From Adiantum capillus-veneris (Eukaryota > Streptophyta > Polypodiopsida > Polypodiales > Pteridaceae): a stretch of DNA of 64,000 nt. The notes beneath the pieces are model-generated. The model was given only the letters and a program-made list of their open reading frames with translations, did no database searches and was not told the DNA's origin. Below are positions 45,090-56,800 of this stretch, in pieces. The DNA lies in the NCBI GenBank assembly GCA_014529385.2, contig CM043969.1:66827176-66891175 (forward strand), read 5' to 3'. Positions within the stretch are counted from its first letter, which is position 1. Each line of letters starts with the position of its first letter. The position numbers and the translations under genes are program-made.

Positions 45090-45710
45090 ATCATGATACT
45101 TCTTTGCATATATCAATGCCTTGTAGAATGCCCTATGCCTTCAAAATGAGAAAATAAAAGATGATCACATTTTGGATAAAAGCCCTTGCTCCACAATCAT
45201 TAAAAGCAGCTCAAACCTACTTACATGTGCCCATGTTAAGCATATCTTAGATTTTGCTTTGAAAAGTACACCACATTTGGGATGCATGCATACAAAAGCA
45301 TTGCAATGCACATCCCTGATTAACAATCTCATCCTTTTTTTGGGTCATTTCAATGTTTTGCATGTTGTTGCATGCCTTACAGATGCAAGAGTAGGTGATT
45401 GCATTTGGAGAGAGGCCCTCATTTACATGTGATGCATACAATCTAGAGCTTCTTTATGTTTACCATGCTGGGCTACTGTGCTATATTGAGAGCAGCCCAA
45501 GAGGCAACATTCCAGACAAGAATCTTGTCGGCACATTATGTGCTTTCATGGATACAACATACTTTGCATTTTGTGTAAAACAAGCATGATAGTATATACC
45601 AAGAGCGTGTGACTAACAATTTGATCATGACTTTGTTTGCCCATATGCAAAATGTTACATGCCTTGAAGATGCAAAAATAGGTGATCACGGTTGAAGAGA
45701 ATCTCTTGAT
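45090..45710 (-). pseudogene. pentatricopeptide-repeat (PPR) pseudogene
   Basis: Three degraded repeat units on the minus strand, in different frames. Near 45690: VITYFCIFKACNILHMGKQS then HDQIV. At 45340-45430: NEGLSPNAITYSCICKACNN then KDEIVNQG. Near 45150: FLILKA, a stop, GILQGIDICKEV. This is the FxxILKACxxxxxxxxGKxxHDEIV pattern of PLS-type PPR proteins, which act in organelle RNA processing. Between units are remnants of ALVDMYAKCG-type text (CMHPKCG). Only part of a gene remains and it cannot be functional. Confidence 0.72.
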
Positions 45711-46360
45711 TTGGAGTAGACAAAAAAAACTTAGACCTTAGTCCTGCCCACCTCAGACATACCCTGCACTAAGTGCAACTTCAAATGATAACATCTCGGG
45801 CATGAGGTTTGTCAACCACTTGTGCTGATTTGACAAATATACCACATATTGCAAGCATCGGCTCCTGCTCTCATGGCTGGGTGGGAGCAGTGAACATATT
45901 TAAAATCCTCTCAATATTCTGGTGTGTCAAGTAGACGTAGAAATAGACATAGGTAACATGAGGAGTGAGCACCTCTTTTTACTGACATGTACAAAGGGAC
46001 AAGCCAAAGAGCTTGTGTTTCATCTTGCATGCTGCTCACTTGACGGTTGAGAGGACGAGACAACACCTTGGTTAGTGCGGTCAATGGTTGTGGGGGTACG
46101 ACATAGCCCTGGTGAGGTTCAAAGGGTTGCACCATTGAGCCATTGTGGGCTAATGAGGGTTTTCTTGAGTGAGCTCGACCAGAGCACACCAATCATGCAC
46201 TCAGGCCAAAGCAGCAAGTGTGATACTATTTCCCTTGGCACCTGGAGAGACTATAATGACCTCAACTCTGCTGTCGTCTATAGTAGAAGGATTTTCCTTT
46301 GATCTTGTTTTGATAGCTTTGAAAACTGGGAATCTAGGTGGCTTTCCAAATGCGTCCTTC
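45711..46360. other. unrecognised degraded sequence left of Copia P
   Basis: The minus-strand frame 46201-46431 (WKDAFGKPPRFPVFKAIKTR) continues from sequence on the far side of the Copia element (51500-51770). The two flanks were one region before that insertion. I do not recognise the product. Confidence 0.4.
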
Positions 46361-46365
46361 CACTC
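46361..46365. repeat. target-site duplication of Copia P (left)
   Basis: CACTC, repeated exactly at 51495-51499. Confidence 0.92.
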
Positions 46366-46592
46366 TGTTGGAATTAGGGTTTCAAGAAAACACACACAAC
46401 TTGGAGAAGACGAAGGAAGCTCAAGGCACACAATAGGGAGTGTTTTACTTAGTGTGCAATGGAAAGATAGATGGCCCTAGAATGATGGGCGTGTATAGAA
46501 TGCACGGGGGAAAAAACCTCCTAGTGAGGAAAAAAATGCCCCGATGATCCTAAGTGTATCACACACATCGCTACCACATATAGATGGTAACA
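46366..46592 (-). mobile_element. 3' LTR of Copia P
   Basis: 227 bp; plus-strand TGTTGGAATTAGGG to ATGGTAACA. Paired with 51266-51494. On the minus strand the interior polypurine tract TTTAGGGGGGATTT (about 46593-46606) precedes it. Confidence 0.92.
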
Positions 46593-46659
46593 AATCCCCC
46601 CTAAAGTGATGCGGTGAACGAGATCTGGCACATAGAGTAAAGGGAAGTGCCATGCCCTA

Positions 46660-47110
46660 AGGACATGATCAGTCCACAAAGGGGAGTAAGCCCAAAGCTT
46701 TGTAGAAAGATTCAAACTTCTCACGAGACAATGCCTTTGTGAAAAGATCTGCAAGGTTGTCCTGTGTTGGCACATAAGCCAAGTTGATCTCTCTTGCTGA
46801 GAGCCTCACCCTGACATAGTGGTAATGCACCTCAATGTGATTTGTGTGAGCATGAAAATCTGGGTTCCTCACAATTGACAATGCACTCTAGTTGTCAGTG
46901 TAGATAGTGTTGGCAGTGTCTTGTCCAACACCCAAATCAGCCATAAGGCGTCTGAGCCATACACACTCAACCGTAGCTGTGAAGACTGCCTATACTCAGC
47001 CTCACAACTAGAAGTGGCCACAGTAGGTTGATTCTTGCTCAACCATGATATACATGAACTGCCATGCATGAAACAAAAACCACTTGTGGACACTTACGTG
47101 TCAAAACAAC
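46660..47110 (-). pseudogene. Copia RNase H (P)
   Basis: Frames 46669-46881 (HTNHIEVHYHYVR, VPTQDNLADLFTKAL) and 46869-47093 (SWLSKNQPTVATSSCEAEYR): standard Copia RNase H text with a frameshift between. Confidence 0.88.
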
Positions 47111-47279
47111 CTGCCCAATATGAGTCCAAAAAAAAAAGTAAGTCTGGCAACAATGACCCCCCCCCCCCTTGGGATAAAACAAGCCAAGATGTAAAGTGCC
47201 ACTAAGGTAGCATAAAATCCTCTTGATAGCCTACCAATGCTTAGACCCTGGGCTATGCATAACTCTGCTGACCTGTGAG

Positions 47280-48430
47280 ACTACAAACTAAATATCCAGC
47301 CTCGTGTTGCATACATAAATGAGGCATCCAACAATAATTTGGTAAACAATGACATCTGCAGGATCACCAGCATCATGAAGAATCACTGTCAAACCTGTTT
47401 CCATGGGAATTGCAATAGGTTTGCAATCCTCAAGTCCAAACTTACATAGCAATGTCTCTATATGTAACTTTTTTGACACAAGGCAATACCACCAGCACAC
47501 TGCTTAAAATGTATACCCAAGTAATGATGCAACAACCCCAAATATTTCATCTTGAAAGTAGCGTTGAAATCAGCCTTAAATTCAACAATATGTCTCTCAT
47601 TTGGTCCAATGATAAGCAAATCATCCACATAAAGAACCACAATGAGAAGTACATCACCCTCACACTTTACATACAATGTACTCTCGTTTGACCAAATGAG
47701 TTTCAGCCTTCTCATACCAAGCACGAGGAGATTGCTTCAACACATACAAATCTTTGTTACATTTTCACACTTTAACCTCTTGTCCTTTCTTGACAAAACC
47801 GCAAGGCTGTGTTACATGAACTTCCTCAAATATGTCACCATTCAAGAAAGCAGTAACAATGTCTGATTGATGTACATCCCAACCAAAATGAGTTGCCAAT
47901 GCACATAGAAAACGGCACAATAGTCATACAACAAGTGGGAGCAAAAGTCTCTTCATAATCTATGCCTTTTTGCTGTGCATAACCTTTTGCAACAAGTCGA
48001 GCCTTATGGCGATCAATCTCACCATGCGATTTGCGTTTCAACTTGTAAATCCACTTTGTACCAATGGCCTTTTTGCCAGTAGGAAAATCACATAAAGTCC
48101 GTGTGTCATTTTCTAAGTGCATCATATTTTGATTCCATGGAAGCCATCCAATTTTTTGAATTCTGTGCTTCATCGAAAGATAGAGGTTCCTCAACATCAT
48201 GTAAGCTAGACACAGCCAAATCATAACAATCTGATGCATAAGATGCATGACAAGTTCTAAACGAGTACGACTAGACAAAGGTGTATCCAATTTACTGTCA
48301 TGCAACATATGTACCGGCCATTTTGGCATACCTCTAGCCTGCTCATTTTCAGCCCTTTCCTCATCAAGTACATCATGTACATCTACATCAGTACTAGGCT
48401 GATCTGTAACATTTTCTGAAACCCCCATGG
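47280..48430 (-). pseudogene. Copia reverse transcriptase (P)
   Basis: Frames 47835-48428 (AIGTKWIYKLKRKSHGEIDR, HKARLVAKGYAQQKGIDYEE, TFAPT) and 47458-47724 (LYVDDLLIIG, FKMKYLGLLHHYLGI), then 47288-47500 (PIAIPMETGL). Catalytic YVDD is kept, but the domain is broken by shifts. Confidence 0.9.
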
Positions 48431-48814
48431 CTGTACATTTGCCTCATTGAAATTTACATTCGTACTTCCACTACTAAAAAGAGGTAAAAAAAGTGTCATA
48501 AATGTCATGTGAGCTTACATTACTGTCTCTAGTACATGACACTAAGGGCTAAACAGAATCTTTCACAAACACAACATCCTGTGAAACCAAAATATGCTTT
48601 GTTTGTGGATGATACAACCTATAACCTTTGCTTTCAACACTATAACCAACAAAAATACATTTGACAGCCTTATCGTCCAATTTTTTGCGCTGTGTTTGTG
48701 GCACCAACGCATATGCCAAACATTAAAAAACACGCATGTGCTCAATAGAAGGCATTCTATCGTGCCATGCTTCATATGGAGTCATCGATTGCAAAGATTT
48801 TGTAGGACACCTGT

Positions 48815-49440
48815 TTAGTACATAAGTGGCACACATGATGGCCTCAAGCCAAAATGAATGCGGCAAAGCTTAACTTTTGACCATACATCATGCCATTTTT
48901 GTAAGTGACTTGTTTTTCCTCTCGGCATATATGGCACTATACATTGGTGTTTTATCCCACAACTAGCCAAAAATGCATTAAATTCATGAGACATATACTC
49001 CCCCCCTCGATCGGAACAGAGGGTGCCCATAGTACATTTTGAGACATTTTCAGCCATAGCCAGAAATTGTTTGAAGCATATAAACACTTCGGAATTTGGC
49101 TTAAGCAGATACACCCATGCATGCTTGGAGTAATCATCAATAAAGGTCACGAAGTAAAGGTAATTGCCCAAGGATGGAGTTTGCATGGGCCCACAAACAT
49201 CACTATGCACAAGCTACAACCTGCATGTGGCCCTAATTGAACCATCCTTTGGAAACATGGAACGCGGCATCTTATCCAAAATACAGCCTTCACAGACATG
49301 TTTGACAGGTGCTTCAAGAGGCGGCAAAGAAGCAACCATATTAGATTGCTGCAAACGCAGCAAACTTGCAAAATTCAAATGACCAAAACGTGCATGCCCA
49401 AGTTCTGCATCCGAAATAGCCTTAAAATCCACAATTGCAT
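48815..49440 (-). pseudogene. Copia integrase with pre-integrase zinc region (P)
   Basis: HARFGHLNFASLLRL, CEGCILDKM (zinc-binding), then SDVCGPMQTPSLGNYLYFVT, FIDDYSKHAWVYLL and CSDRGGEYMSHEF. A frameshift separates the zinc region from the core near 49210. Confidence 0.9.
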
Positions 49441-49449
49441 TTGCAAAAT

Positions 49450-49890
49450 TCTACCTACACTTGTCATACAAAGTGAGCTTATACAACCTATGACATAAAA
49501 TGATAGATGCAACAATTTCATCACCAAAATTGAGATCATGTACTGTACATTTGTCATCCCCAAATTTGACTACAAGACCAAGTCTAGCAAGTGAAAATAT
49601 AGACCAAATGTTCTTCTTGATCCCAGTTACATAAAGTGCATCAACAAGTGTGAAAGAACTGCCATTTACAGCAGTAAAGCACAATCTTTCCAACTCCTGG
49701 AGCCGGATAAGAGGCATTGTTGGCACAAGTAACTGAATTCCAATGAGGGACAGACTCAAGAGAGGTGAACAAATCATGATGTGAGGTAATGTGCTTTGTA
49801 GCACCACTATCAAAATACCACACATGTAAATCTGTAGCAATTGACATGCATGCATCATGGAAAATAGGATTATAGTACACTCTGCACTAA
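49450..49890 (-). pseudogene. Copia protease (P)
   Basis: WYFDSGATKHITSHHDLFTS contains the DSGA active site typical of Copia protease, between the gag knuckle and pre-integrase region. Confidence 0.85.
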
Positions 49891-49969
49891 AAGCCCATTC
49901 TGCATCAACATCAACATCACAATCTCCTTTCACAGAAGACTCAACAATAGCTGCATTTCTGGTGGAACT

Positions 49970-50102
49970 AGCATTAGTAGTGGAACCAACCTCTTTCTTC
50001 TTGGCCTCTTTGGCCTCTTTGGCCTTCAACTTAGGACACTAGCATTAGTAGTGGAACCAACCTCTTTCTTCTTGGCCTCTTTGGCCTTCAACTTAGGACA
50101 CT
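49970..50102 (-). repeat. tandem duplication after the Copia zinc knuckle
   Basis: Copies 49970-50040 (71 bp) and 50041-50102 (62 bp, lacking one TTGGCCTCT unit), both starting AGCATTAGTAGTGGAACC. On the coding strand this repeats the Lys/Ala/Glu stretch after the knuckle. Confidence 0.92.
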
Positions 50103-50930
50103 GCTTGATCAAGTGATCATTAGCTTTACAATAATGACAACGCATCTTTTTTTTGCCCTTACCACCATAATTTCTAGACAAATTGTTTCCAGTAGAAGCA
50201 TTAGGAACAGGTGCTTTTCCACTCACAAAAGAACCATAAGAAGTGGGTGCATTACTGTTAGCACCTTTTCTTTGAGCAACAATAAAGGCCTATTCAACTG
50301 CACGTTGTCTAGTGCTGTTTTTTCTTGAAAGTGACTCTTGCAACAACAATGTGCATAATGCATCAAATTTGAAAACTTCACGATTTCCTTGGGTCATAAG
50401 TCTTCAAGTACTAGCAAAAGTTTGGTAAGAATCTGACAAGGCATCAAGAACAGTCTGCACAAGGGAACTGTCTGAAATGACTTCACCTGCAGAAATAAGT
50501 TGCTCAGTGATATCCTTGATACTAGCAAGGAAAGTGTCCATATTATCTTCGTCATGCATAATCTTTGACTCCAACTCTTTACGTAGTAGCAATGTGATTT
50601 TTGCCTCATTGCGACTTGCATAAGACCAGCCAGAATATACCAAGTCTGTTTTGTAGATTTTGCTAAATGAATGTGAGGAGTAGTAGTGCACTTCAAAGAC
50701 AACACAATCAACGCATGAGCATGTGCATCTTTTGCATCCCAATGAGCTTGTTCTGCCATAGGCAAAACAACTCTAACAGCAGCAATCCTTGCATCAAGAC
50801 CTGCAACATCCTCAACATCGCCTACATCCTCAAAATTAGGACGTACATCAATGCCTTTGCACAATATTCCAGACACCCTTTGATACAAGAACATGTTACA
50901 TCATGTAAGCCCACCTAGGGTTATTGTCCC
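50026..50930 (-). pseudogene. Copia gag (P)
   Basis: Capsid frame 50404-50742 (SKIMHDEDNMDTFLASIKDI, LVQTVLDALSDSYQTF) and knuckle MRCHYCKANDHLIKQC (50026-50226), in the usual Copia gag order. The N-terminus is near 50930, in changing frames. Confidence 0.85.
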
Positions 50931-51253
50931 CATCCAATATTTCCTCTTCAACAAACATCTTGAACACATCTGTGTTGTTGTCAGCAACAGTGAATGCCTG
51001 CACCTGATGTGAAAACTGCCCAAAAAGAGGAGAAACAAAGCGGGAACAACATGTTCTATATAGAATAAACATAGAGATTGTAAGGGATATGTTTAGCAAA
51101 AATGGCACTGATAGAAATTCTCCACAGAATGACAAAATAGCCTGCATAGTACTGCTTGTAGTGGACGGAGGTTGAAATGAGCTCGAAATTGGAGAAAGTG
51201 AGTAGGTGTGTGCTGGAGCTATTGGCGACTAAGCCTGGGAGCATGCAACCTGC

Positions 51254-51265
51254 TTTGATACCAAT
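51254..51265 (-). promoter_or_regulatory. primer binding site of Copia P
   Basis: The minus strand reads ATTGGTATCAAAGCAGG after the LTR end; plant Copia elements use TGGTATCAGAGC, complementary to initiator tRNA-Met. One base differs. Confidence 0.9.
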
Positions 51266-51494
51266 CGTTGGAATTAGGGTTGCAAGAAAACACACATAGC
51301 TTGGAGAAGACGCAGGAATCTCAAGGCACACAACACAGAGTGTTTTAAGTTAGTGTGCAATGGAAAGATAGATAGCCTTATAATGATGGGCGTGTATACA
51401 ATGCACGAGGGAAAAAACCTCCTAGTGAGGAAAAAAATTCCCCAGCGGTCCTAAGTGTATTCACACATATCACTACCACATGTATATGCTAACA
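51266..51494 (-). mobile_element. 5' LTR of Copia P
   Basis: 229 bp, paired with 46366-46592; plus-strand start CGTTGGAATT (T-to-C at the first base), end TATGCTAACA, then CACTC. Confidence 0.92.
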
Positions 51495-51499
51495 CACTC

Positions 51500-52330
51500 T
51501 AGGGACGCATCCCATATGCAATGAGTCCAACACCAAGAAGTTCCTCTACGAGATGTTGGATGGGATGGAATCAACCATGGTCATTTGTTTCTACTCTCGC
51601 AACTCTCTTTAGCTTAAGCAAGATATTGTGCCATGTACAAATCGAACCATCAAGATTTCTTACGATTTTCACAAGTGACACATCAATGGAGTACTTGTAC
51701 ATGGATGGCTCATCCTCATTGAGCTCAATGTCAAGCTCTCCTACAACTCCTTCCTCTTGATACAAGAGTCAACTCTACCAGTTCTCACATCAAGGACCCC
51801 TAATGTTATCACCTACTTAGTTGGTGATCTCTCAAGTGAACTCAATCTCGAGCCCTTTGCAACTTGTTGAAGGTTGATTCATACTAGAGGGATTAGAATC
51901 CTCATCTAACAAGCTCCTTTTCATCAATAGATGTTGAGGGCTGATTCATAATAGAGGGATTAGAATCCTCATCTAAAGAGATTTTTTTCATCGGCACAAG
52001 ATCTTTTTGATGGGTGTATGGGATCATAGACCACCACAAAGGTCCTACCCGTATATTTGTAATTCCTTATCTTTGCTTCCTTTACTACCTGCTTGACTCT
52101 TTTCATATTCTTTTACTCTTCTTTGGTTGATATAGCTTGCAATTTGCCTTCTTCAATTGACACCACCACTTGATGCAAATCTTAGGTCCTAGTGTTCAAA
52201 CTAGAAAGCCCAATGCACCTTCTTTTCTATAGGCGTCACTTGAGTTGAGTGGGGATATCAATTTTATGCATGTGGACAATGAACCTCTTGTTCACTATCC
52301 ATAGCTTTTGAGATGATTGATCTTACTTTA
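51500..52330 (-). other. unrecognised degraded sequence right of Copia P
   Basis: Minus-strand frame 51571-51765 (EEGVVGELDIELNEDEPSMY) and text further on look coding-like, but I recognise no family. A direct repeat of about 44 bp with a 67-bp period lies at 51866-51976 (GATTCATACTAGAGGGATTA and GATTCATAATAGAGGGATTA). Confidence 0.4.
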
Positions 52331-52826
52331 TGACTTCGTATGACAAAATATGCACATCCATACATACACATATACATTTAAACATTCCTATATACATACA
52401 TTGACATGCATATAGATTCAAATATTTAGAGCATAGATATATTAATACATCAATTTACACATATATATACTTTCAAAAATCTAAAAATACATCACATATA
52501 TGCATACATACATTCATACAAACAGATACATACATTACAAATAAACAAATATACATACATAGGCACACTCATGCACTCATTCATAAACATGTATATCCAC
52601 TCTCAAACATCTGATGAACCCTAGGCAATGAGTACCATATATTGTCTATTGTAAATTCCATTTTTATTTTTAAACATCTACTTAAAGAGAGTGCACAATT
52701 TGAATTTCATGTGAAAAATATATTCTAATTGAAGATTTTCCAAGGAGAAAATGTGCTACTATCAAGGTGCTTGCACTTCCAGACACACATACACATACAC
52801 ATAAGCACAAATGATAAGCATCCTTA

Positions 52827-52830
<4 letters not shown>
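52331..52830. other. CATA/TACA-rich low-complexity stretch
   Basis: Many ACATACATA-type steps leading into the TA repeat. No gene seen. Confidence 0.7.

Positions 52831-52914
<84 letters not shown>
52831..52914. repeat. (TA)n microsatellite
   Basis: About 42 TA units, self-complementary, flanked by CA/TG-rich text (TGTGTGTATGTGTGT after it). Confidence 0.97.
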
Positions 52915-52919
<5 letters not shown>

Positions 52920-53099
52920 CTTTTTTGTGTGTATGTGTGTCACATGCAAGTGTACACATGCATATACAAATCCACATATATACATTCATAAACTTGCAAT
53001 GAGATTAACACATACACATGCAAAACTGTGGGACGGGTATCTAGCCTCACTCCTATCTTATTGCAAACATAGCAAGAACCAGGAATATAATTGTCAATC

Positions 53100-53929
53100 C
53101 ATGGCATGAAGCTGACTTAACTAGTGCATAGAGGCTACAAGAGGCTGTCAATCTCTTGGAAAACAACAAACAATTAGCATATAACTCAAGCTACACTCAA
53201 ATGACTGAAATCACCAAAAACTAATTGCTTATCGACAAAAAAATCACATCCGTTACAACATCAAACGACATCCAAACGTTACAAAGCGTCTAGGACATGT
53301 TTATAAGACCTAAGCATACATGCTTATGGTATCAAATCTCACTTTAGGTCAAGTGCAAAAATCATAATTATTAACAATAGTGAGTTTTTGACCTAGTCGT
53401 TTTCGACCCAGAATGCATCTAAATGCTTAGCAATGATGCCCCAATACCCTGCTTATACTTAGTTTTTGATTTTAAAGCTTAAATTCCTACTTATGATGAA
53501 ATTAGGCTGCGGGGTTGGCGATGCCAAAAGCTACAAATTACCATGAAATGTTTACGTCAATGTGTAGAGCTCTTACCTCCAGTTGCAACGCAACAGATGC
53601 GACTGCAATGTGACAACCGGGGAGGGAGTAGGAAGCGAGAGAAGGAGAGAAGTGAGTGATGTTAGCTCACATTTTGTTTCTATTACTTTTGAAAAACTTA
53701 CAAAAATTGGCTTTTATGCCTTAGACAAGGTTTTTATGGTCAAAACTAATAATATGGGAGCTCTAACTATAGACAGGTTGATACAATCTGGAAGCTTGTA
53801 GCCTCGGCTCATCAATTACAATGTTTATCTAGAAAGTAGGAGTTACAATATTCTTGATTCATCAAAATAATAAATGTTTTTACAATGAAATCTTTGAAAA
53901 ATGATATCCAAGTCAGCTTGCTGCTAACA
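53100..53929 (-). mobile_element. 3' LTR of element H (start placed, end not)
   Basis: On the minus strand TGTTAGCAGCAAGCTG begins at 53929, straight after a purine tract. The downstream end cannot be placed because no second copy is in the window. No gene seen here. Confidence 0.5.
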
Positions 53930-53946
53930 TTCCCCCCCTCCTCGAC
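53930..53946 (-). promoter_or_regulatory. polypurine tract of element H
   Basis: The minus strand reads GAGGAGGGGGGGAA before TGTTAGC. It matches the tracts of the other elements in form and sits after ORFX, as in F. Confidence 0.7.
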
Positions 53947-53949
53947 TGT

Positions 53950-56082
53950 GTCGTCCCTTGACACAGCTTCATGGGCTGAAGTAGTCTTCGGGTTGACGGC
54001 TCACAAGGCGGTCTTTAGTGCATGCAAGGCTTTTTCATATAAGAGTCTTCTCTCTTTGTCAAGAACCTGCAAGAACCACACGTTGACTCGGTTTTAAAGC
54101 TCAATGGCTGAGTAGCCAACAAATCTTGATGTTAGGTTGCTTATCACTGGCCCAAATATTGTCGTTCACCAAGTGAAGAAACCTGTATAAAATGCTTCCT
54201 CAAACACCAACATATTGTTAGATGGCAAAAACATGCATCAGGCGTAGAAGCCATAAAGGACTTCTTCGGAAGGCTGGCCACTTAAGTTGTAGCAGAGACC
54301 CTTATTACCTTCGAGGAATGACATCCATGGTGCTCCTGCTTACTTTGGCTTGTGAAAAGCTTCAATACATGTGAGTAGCATTAGACAGATCTTGTATAGC
54401 ATGGCACATGAGAGGTCAGGAAGACTTTTGAAGAAAGTCATGGCACCCGTTAGGGTTTTCACTATGTATTCCTCTTTTGGTGTTCCGTGTTCTGGAGCTG
54501 GCAATCGTGGATAGTTTAGCCATGTAGGCCGCTTCTTTCTCAGTGCTTCATATGCTGGCTAGGTCCTTACCCTTGGTACATGACAAAAGGTTGGGTCTTT
54601 CTGTAGGGCGGCAGGTGCTCTTGTGAACAGAATTAGATATCGTGGATTCTTGTTCAACCAGCTCTTTCTCCACTTGGGGTGGACATCCTCTGTGCCTTTT
54701 GTGGTTGCATATATTTATATAGTCTTTCTTTTACATGTAGTACCTCTACTTTGATCAAAGGATATGGCAATGATTGCTGATGCCATTGTGCATTGATTTG
54801 GTTGGGAGTGAGTTGAGTGACATTGACTGAGTGGAGAGCTCTCAACTCCCAATCCATTGCTACTTTCCATTCTGCATCTGTCTCTTGCGCAACCTGTTCC
54901 TTTAGTGCATCTCCCTCAGCTTCAGAAAGTTGGACCATGGGCACTTTCTCAACATCTGTGAGTGGTACTTAAAAGTCTTCTTCTCCTAGCCCTTCTGTCG
55001 GCTGTGTTTCCATCTCAGCAAAAGAGACTGATGGATTTTTGATAGTTGGTTGCTTTGAGGGACCTGCTTCTTCTTGTGTCTCTTGTTGTCCCTCTCTCAA
55101 TAGCTGATTGACTCTTTTTAGCTCGGCTATCTCCTTGAGCAGTTGTTCTTCTTGTTGCATTTGCATTAGTGCAAGGTCTCTTCTTTGTGATTGCTATAGC
55201 TTTAGCTCTAGATAAAGATCCTTATTCCTCTTTACCAAAGCCTTATAGACTTCATCCATGCCTTTGATTGAGGCGACAATAGGATTTTCTATGATCTGTC
55301 TCAAAAAGGCTACTTGATCATTGATCCTTTGTTTTGAGTATTGCAGAGAAGCATTTGCTACATTGAGCTGCACTTGAACCTTTTGTACTGACAGAGTTGT
55401 GGTTAGGAGTTCATTTGTTACCTCTATCAGCTGTTGATCTTTGGTCTTGCATGCATCAGATAGTTTGGTTAAAAGTTCTCCCATCTCCTCCATTTCTTTT
55501 TGCTGCTTCTCTTTTGCAAGCTGGTGTTGTTCGGCTTCAGCTTTCAGCTCTTGGACTTGCATTTGTAGATCAGAGATGACATTCATCCTGTCATCTAACT
55601 CTCCTTGTAGAGCATCAATGACAATTTCCAGCTCTTTAGCCTTAGCACTGCGGCTAAGTGCTGTTGTTCGCATTTTTTCTGTCATTTGTTGCATTTGCTT
55701 GGCATATTCATTTACTTGCAGGATGACTTCATTGTTTGTCTCCCAATCTTCAGATTGTGCAGACTGTCTGGATGTTTCAACCGTTTTGGTTTGTGGCTTC
55801 TTGGGTGGTTTTGTGGTGGCTGCTTGTGGTTGCGGTGGGGGTTCTACCTCTCCTTGAGGCGTTGCGGTTGCCTTGGTCGCTTCTGTTGCCTGAGGCTTTG
55901 TGGATGCCTCTATTGTTTCTTGTTGGGTGGTCGTAGAAGGATCTGTCTCTGTTTTTGTTGCTTTGGGTTGCGCAAAATTGGCTGCTACATGTTCCTGGTG
56001 TTCAAGCTCTGTTTCTTTGGCTTCATTGTTAAGTATGGAGCCCGATTTACCCTTGTAATTTTCTGTGGTAAAAGCGCACATT
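53950..56082 (-). pseudogene. ORFX of element H, coiled-coil and C-terminal part
   Basis: Frame 55194-56082 begins, after the solo LTR, with MCAFTTENYKGKSG. A Thr/Pro/Lys-rich linker (PPPQPQAATTKPPKKP) leads to about 180 residues of heptads (ELEIVIDALQGELDDRMNVI, EQHQLAKEKQQKEMEEMGEL). Frames 54969-55166 and 54654-54944 continue it; 53950-54650 is degraded. The build equals F 29017-31735. No enzyme motif. Confidence 0.65.
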
Positions 56083-56795
56083 TGTAAGGCCCCCATTATG
56101 AGGAGAAGCCATCGTGCGTGAAGGAAAATCACTCACCGGAAACCAAAATTTTCACGGACAAGAATCATGGGCAACTTTAAAGGCCTCGGGGACGGAGGCC
56201 CCTGAGACTTTTTTTTTCTGCCGGAATATTCTTTTTCGCCGGAATATTATGGCCGGTGGCCGGTGGTCGGAAGTCAATGGCGAGTGGCCGGTAGTCGAAT
56301 TCAATGGCCGATGGCCGGTGGTCGGAAGTCAATGGCCGATGGCCGGTGGCCGAATTCAAAAGCGGACTTGTCTTCTCAAGGGCGGCCACACATGGGCGGA
56401 TTGGGTGGTCCGATTTGGACTTATTCGCACAAGGGCGGCTACACATGGCTGTCTCTCATAAGAGAGGACAACCCTTTTGGCCTATAAAAGGAGGCCATTT
56501 CTACACACATTTCATAGTGTGAAGTTGATGCAACAAGGTGAGTGTGAGGTGGTGAGAGTGAAGCAAGGCGGGAGCTCCATTAAGGGTATAATCCCTTTGT
56601 AAACTACTTCTTGTTTTGAAGTACTAAAGCCATTGAGTGGCTGCTTTCCCGTGGACGTAGCCCACATTGGGTGAACCACGTATATCGTGTGTACTCTCTC
56701 TCTCTCTCTCTACTCTATAATCTCGTGTATATAAATTTGTCTCTCTCCATTAAGTAATCTACTCAATTATCTATTTAGCTACGTCTTATTTCCTA
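56083..56795 (+). mobile_element. solo Copia-type LTR (S)
   Basis: Starts TGTAAGGCCCCC; the plus-strand flank ACATT occurs before (56078-56082) and after (56796-56800). TATA box CTATAAAAG at 56482-56490; then the Copia-style CCCGTGGACGTAGCC and GAACCACGTATAT and a CT tract near 56694-56710. With ACATT as target duplication the LTR ends CCTA instead of CA, so the right edge may be off by 1-3 bases. It splits ORFX of H. No internal sequence remains, which fits a solo LTR. Confidence 0.75.
56250..56357 (+). repeat. GGCCGG-rich tandem repeats in the solo LTR
   Basis: Alternating units of about 25-30 bp containing GGCCGGTGG, TCGGAAGTCAATGGC and TCGAATTCAATGGCC, 125-230 bp ahead of the TATA box. 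This is a placement typical of LTR enhancers. Confidence 0.8.
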
Positions 56796-56800
56796 ACATT

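Noticed and set aside
47155-47170. Run of about 13 C in Copia P as a functional G-tract
   Set aside because: A lone homopolymer inside a dead RT/RNase H spacer; probably slippage or a sequencing artefact.
52762-53109. Frames over the TA repeat (Tyr-Ile runs)
   Set aside because: Pure microsatellite translation.
56177-56446. 89-residue minus-strand frame (HRPLTSDHRPSAIEF...)
   Set aside because: It is a translation of the GGCCGG tandem repeats in the solo LTR.
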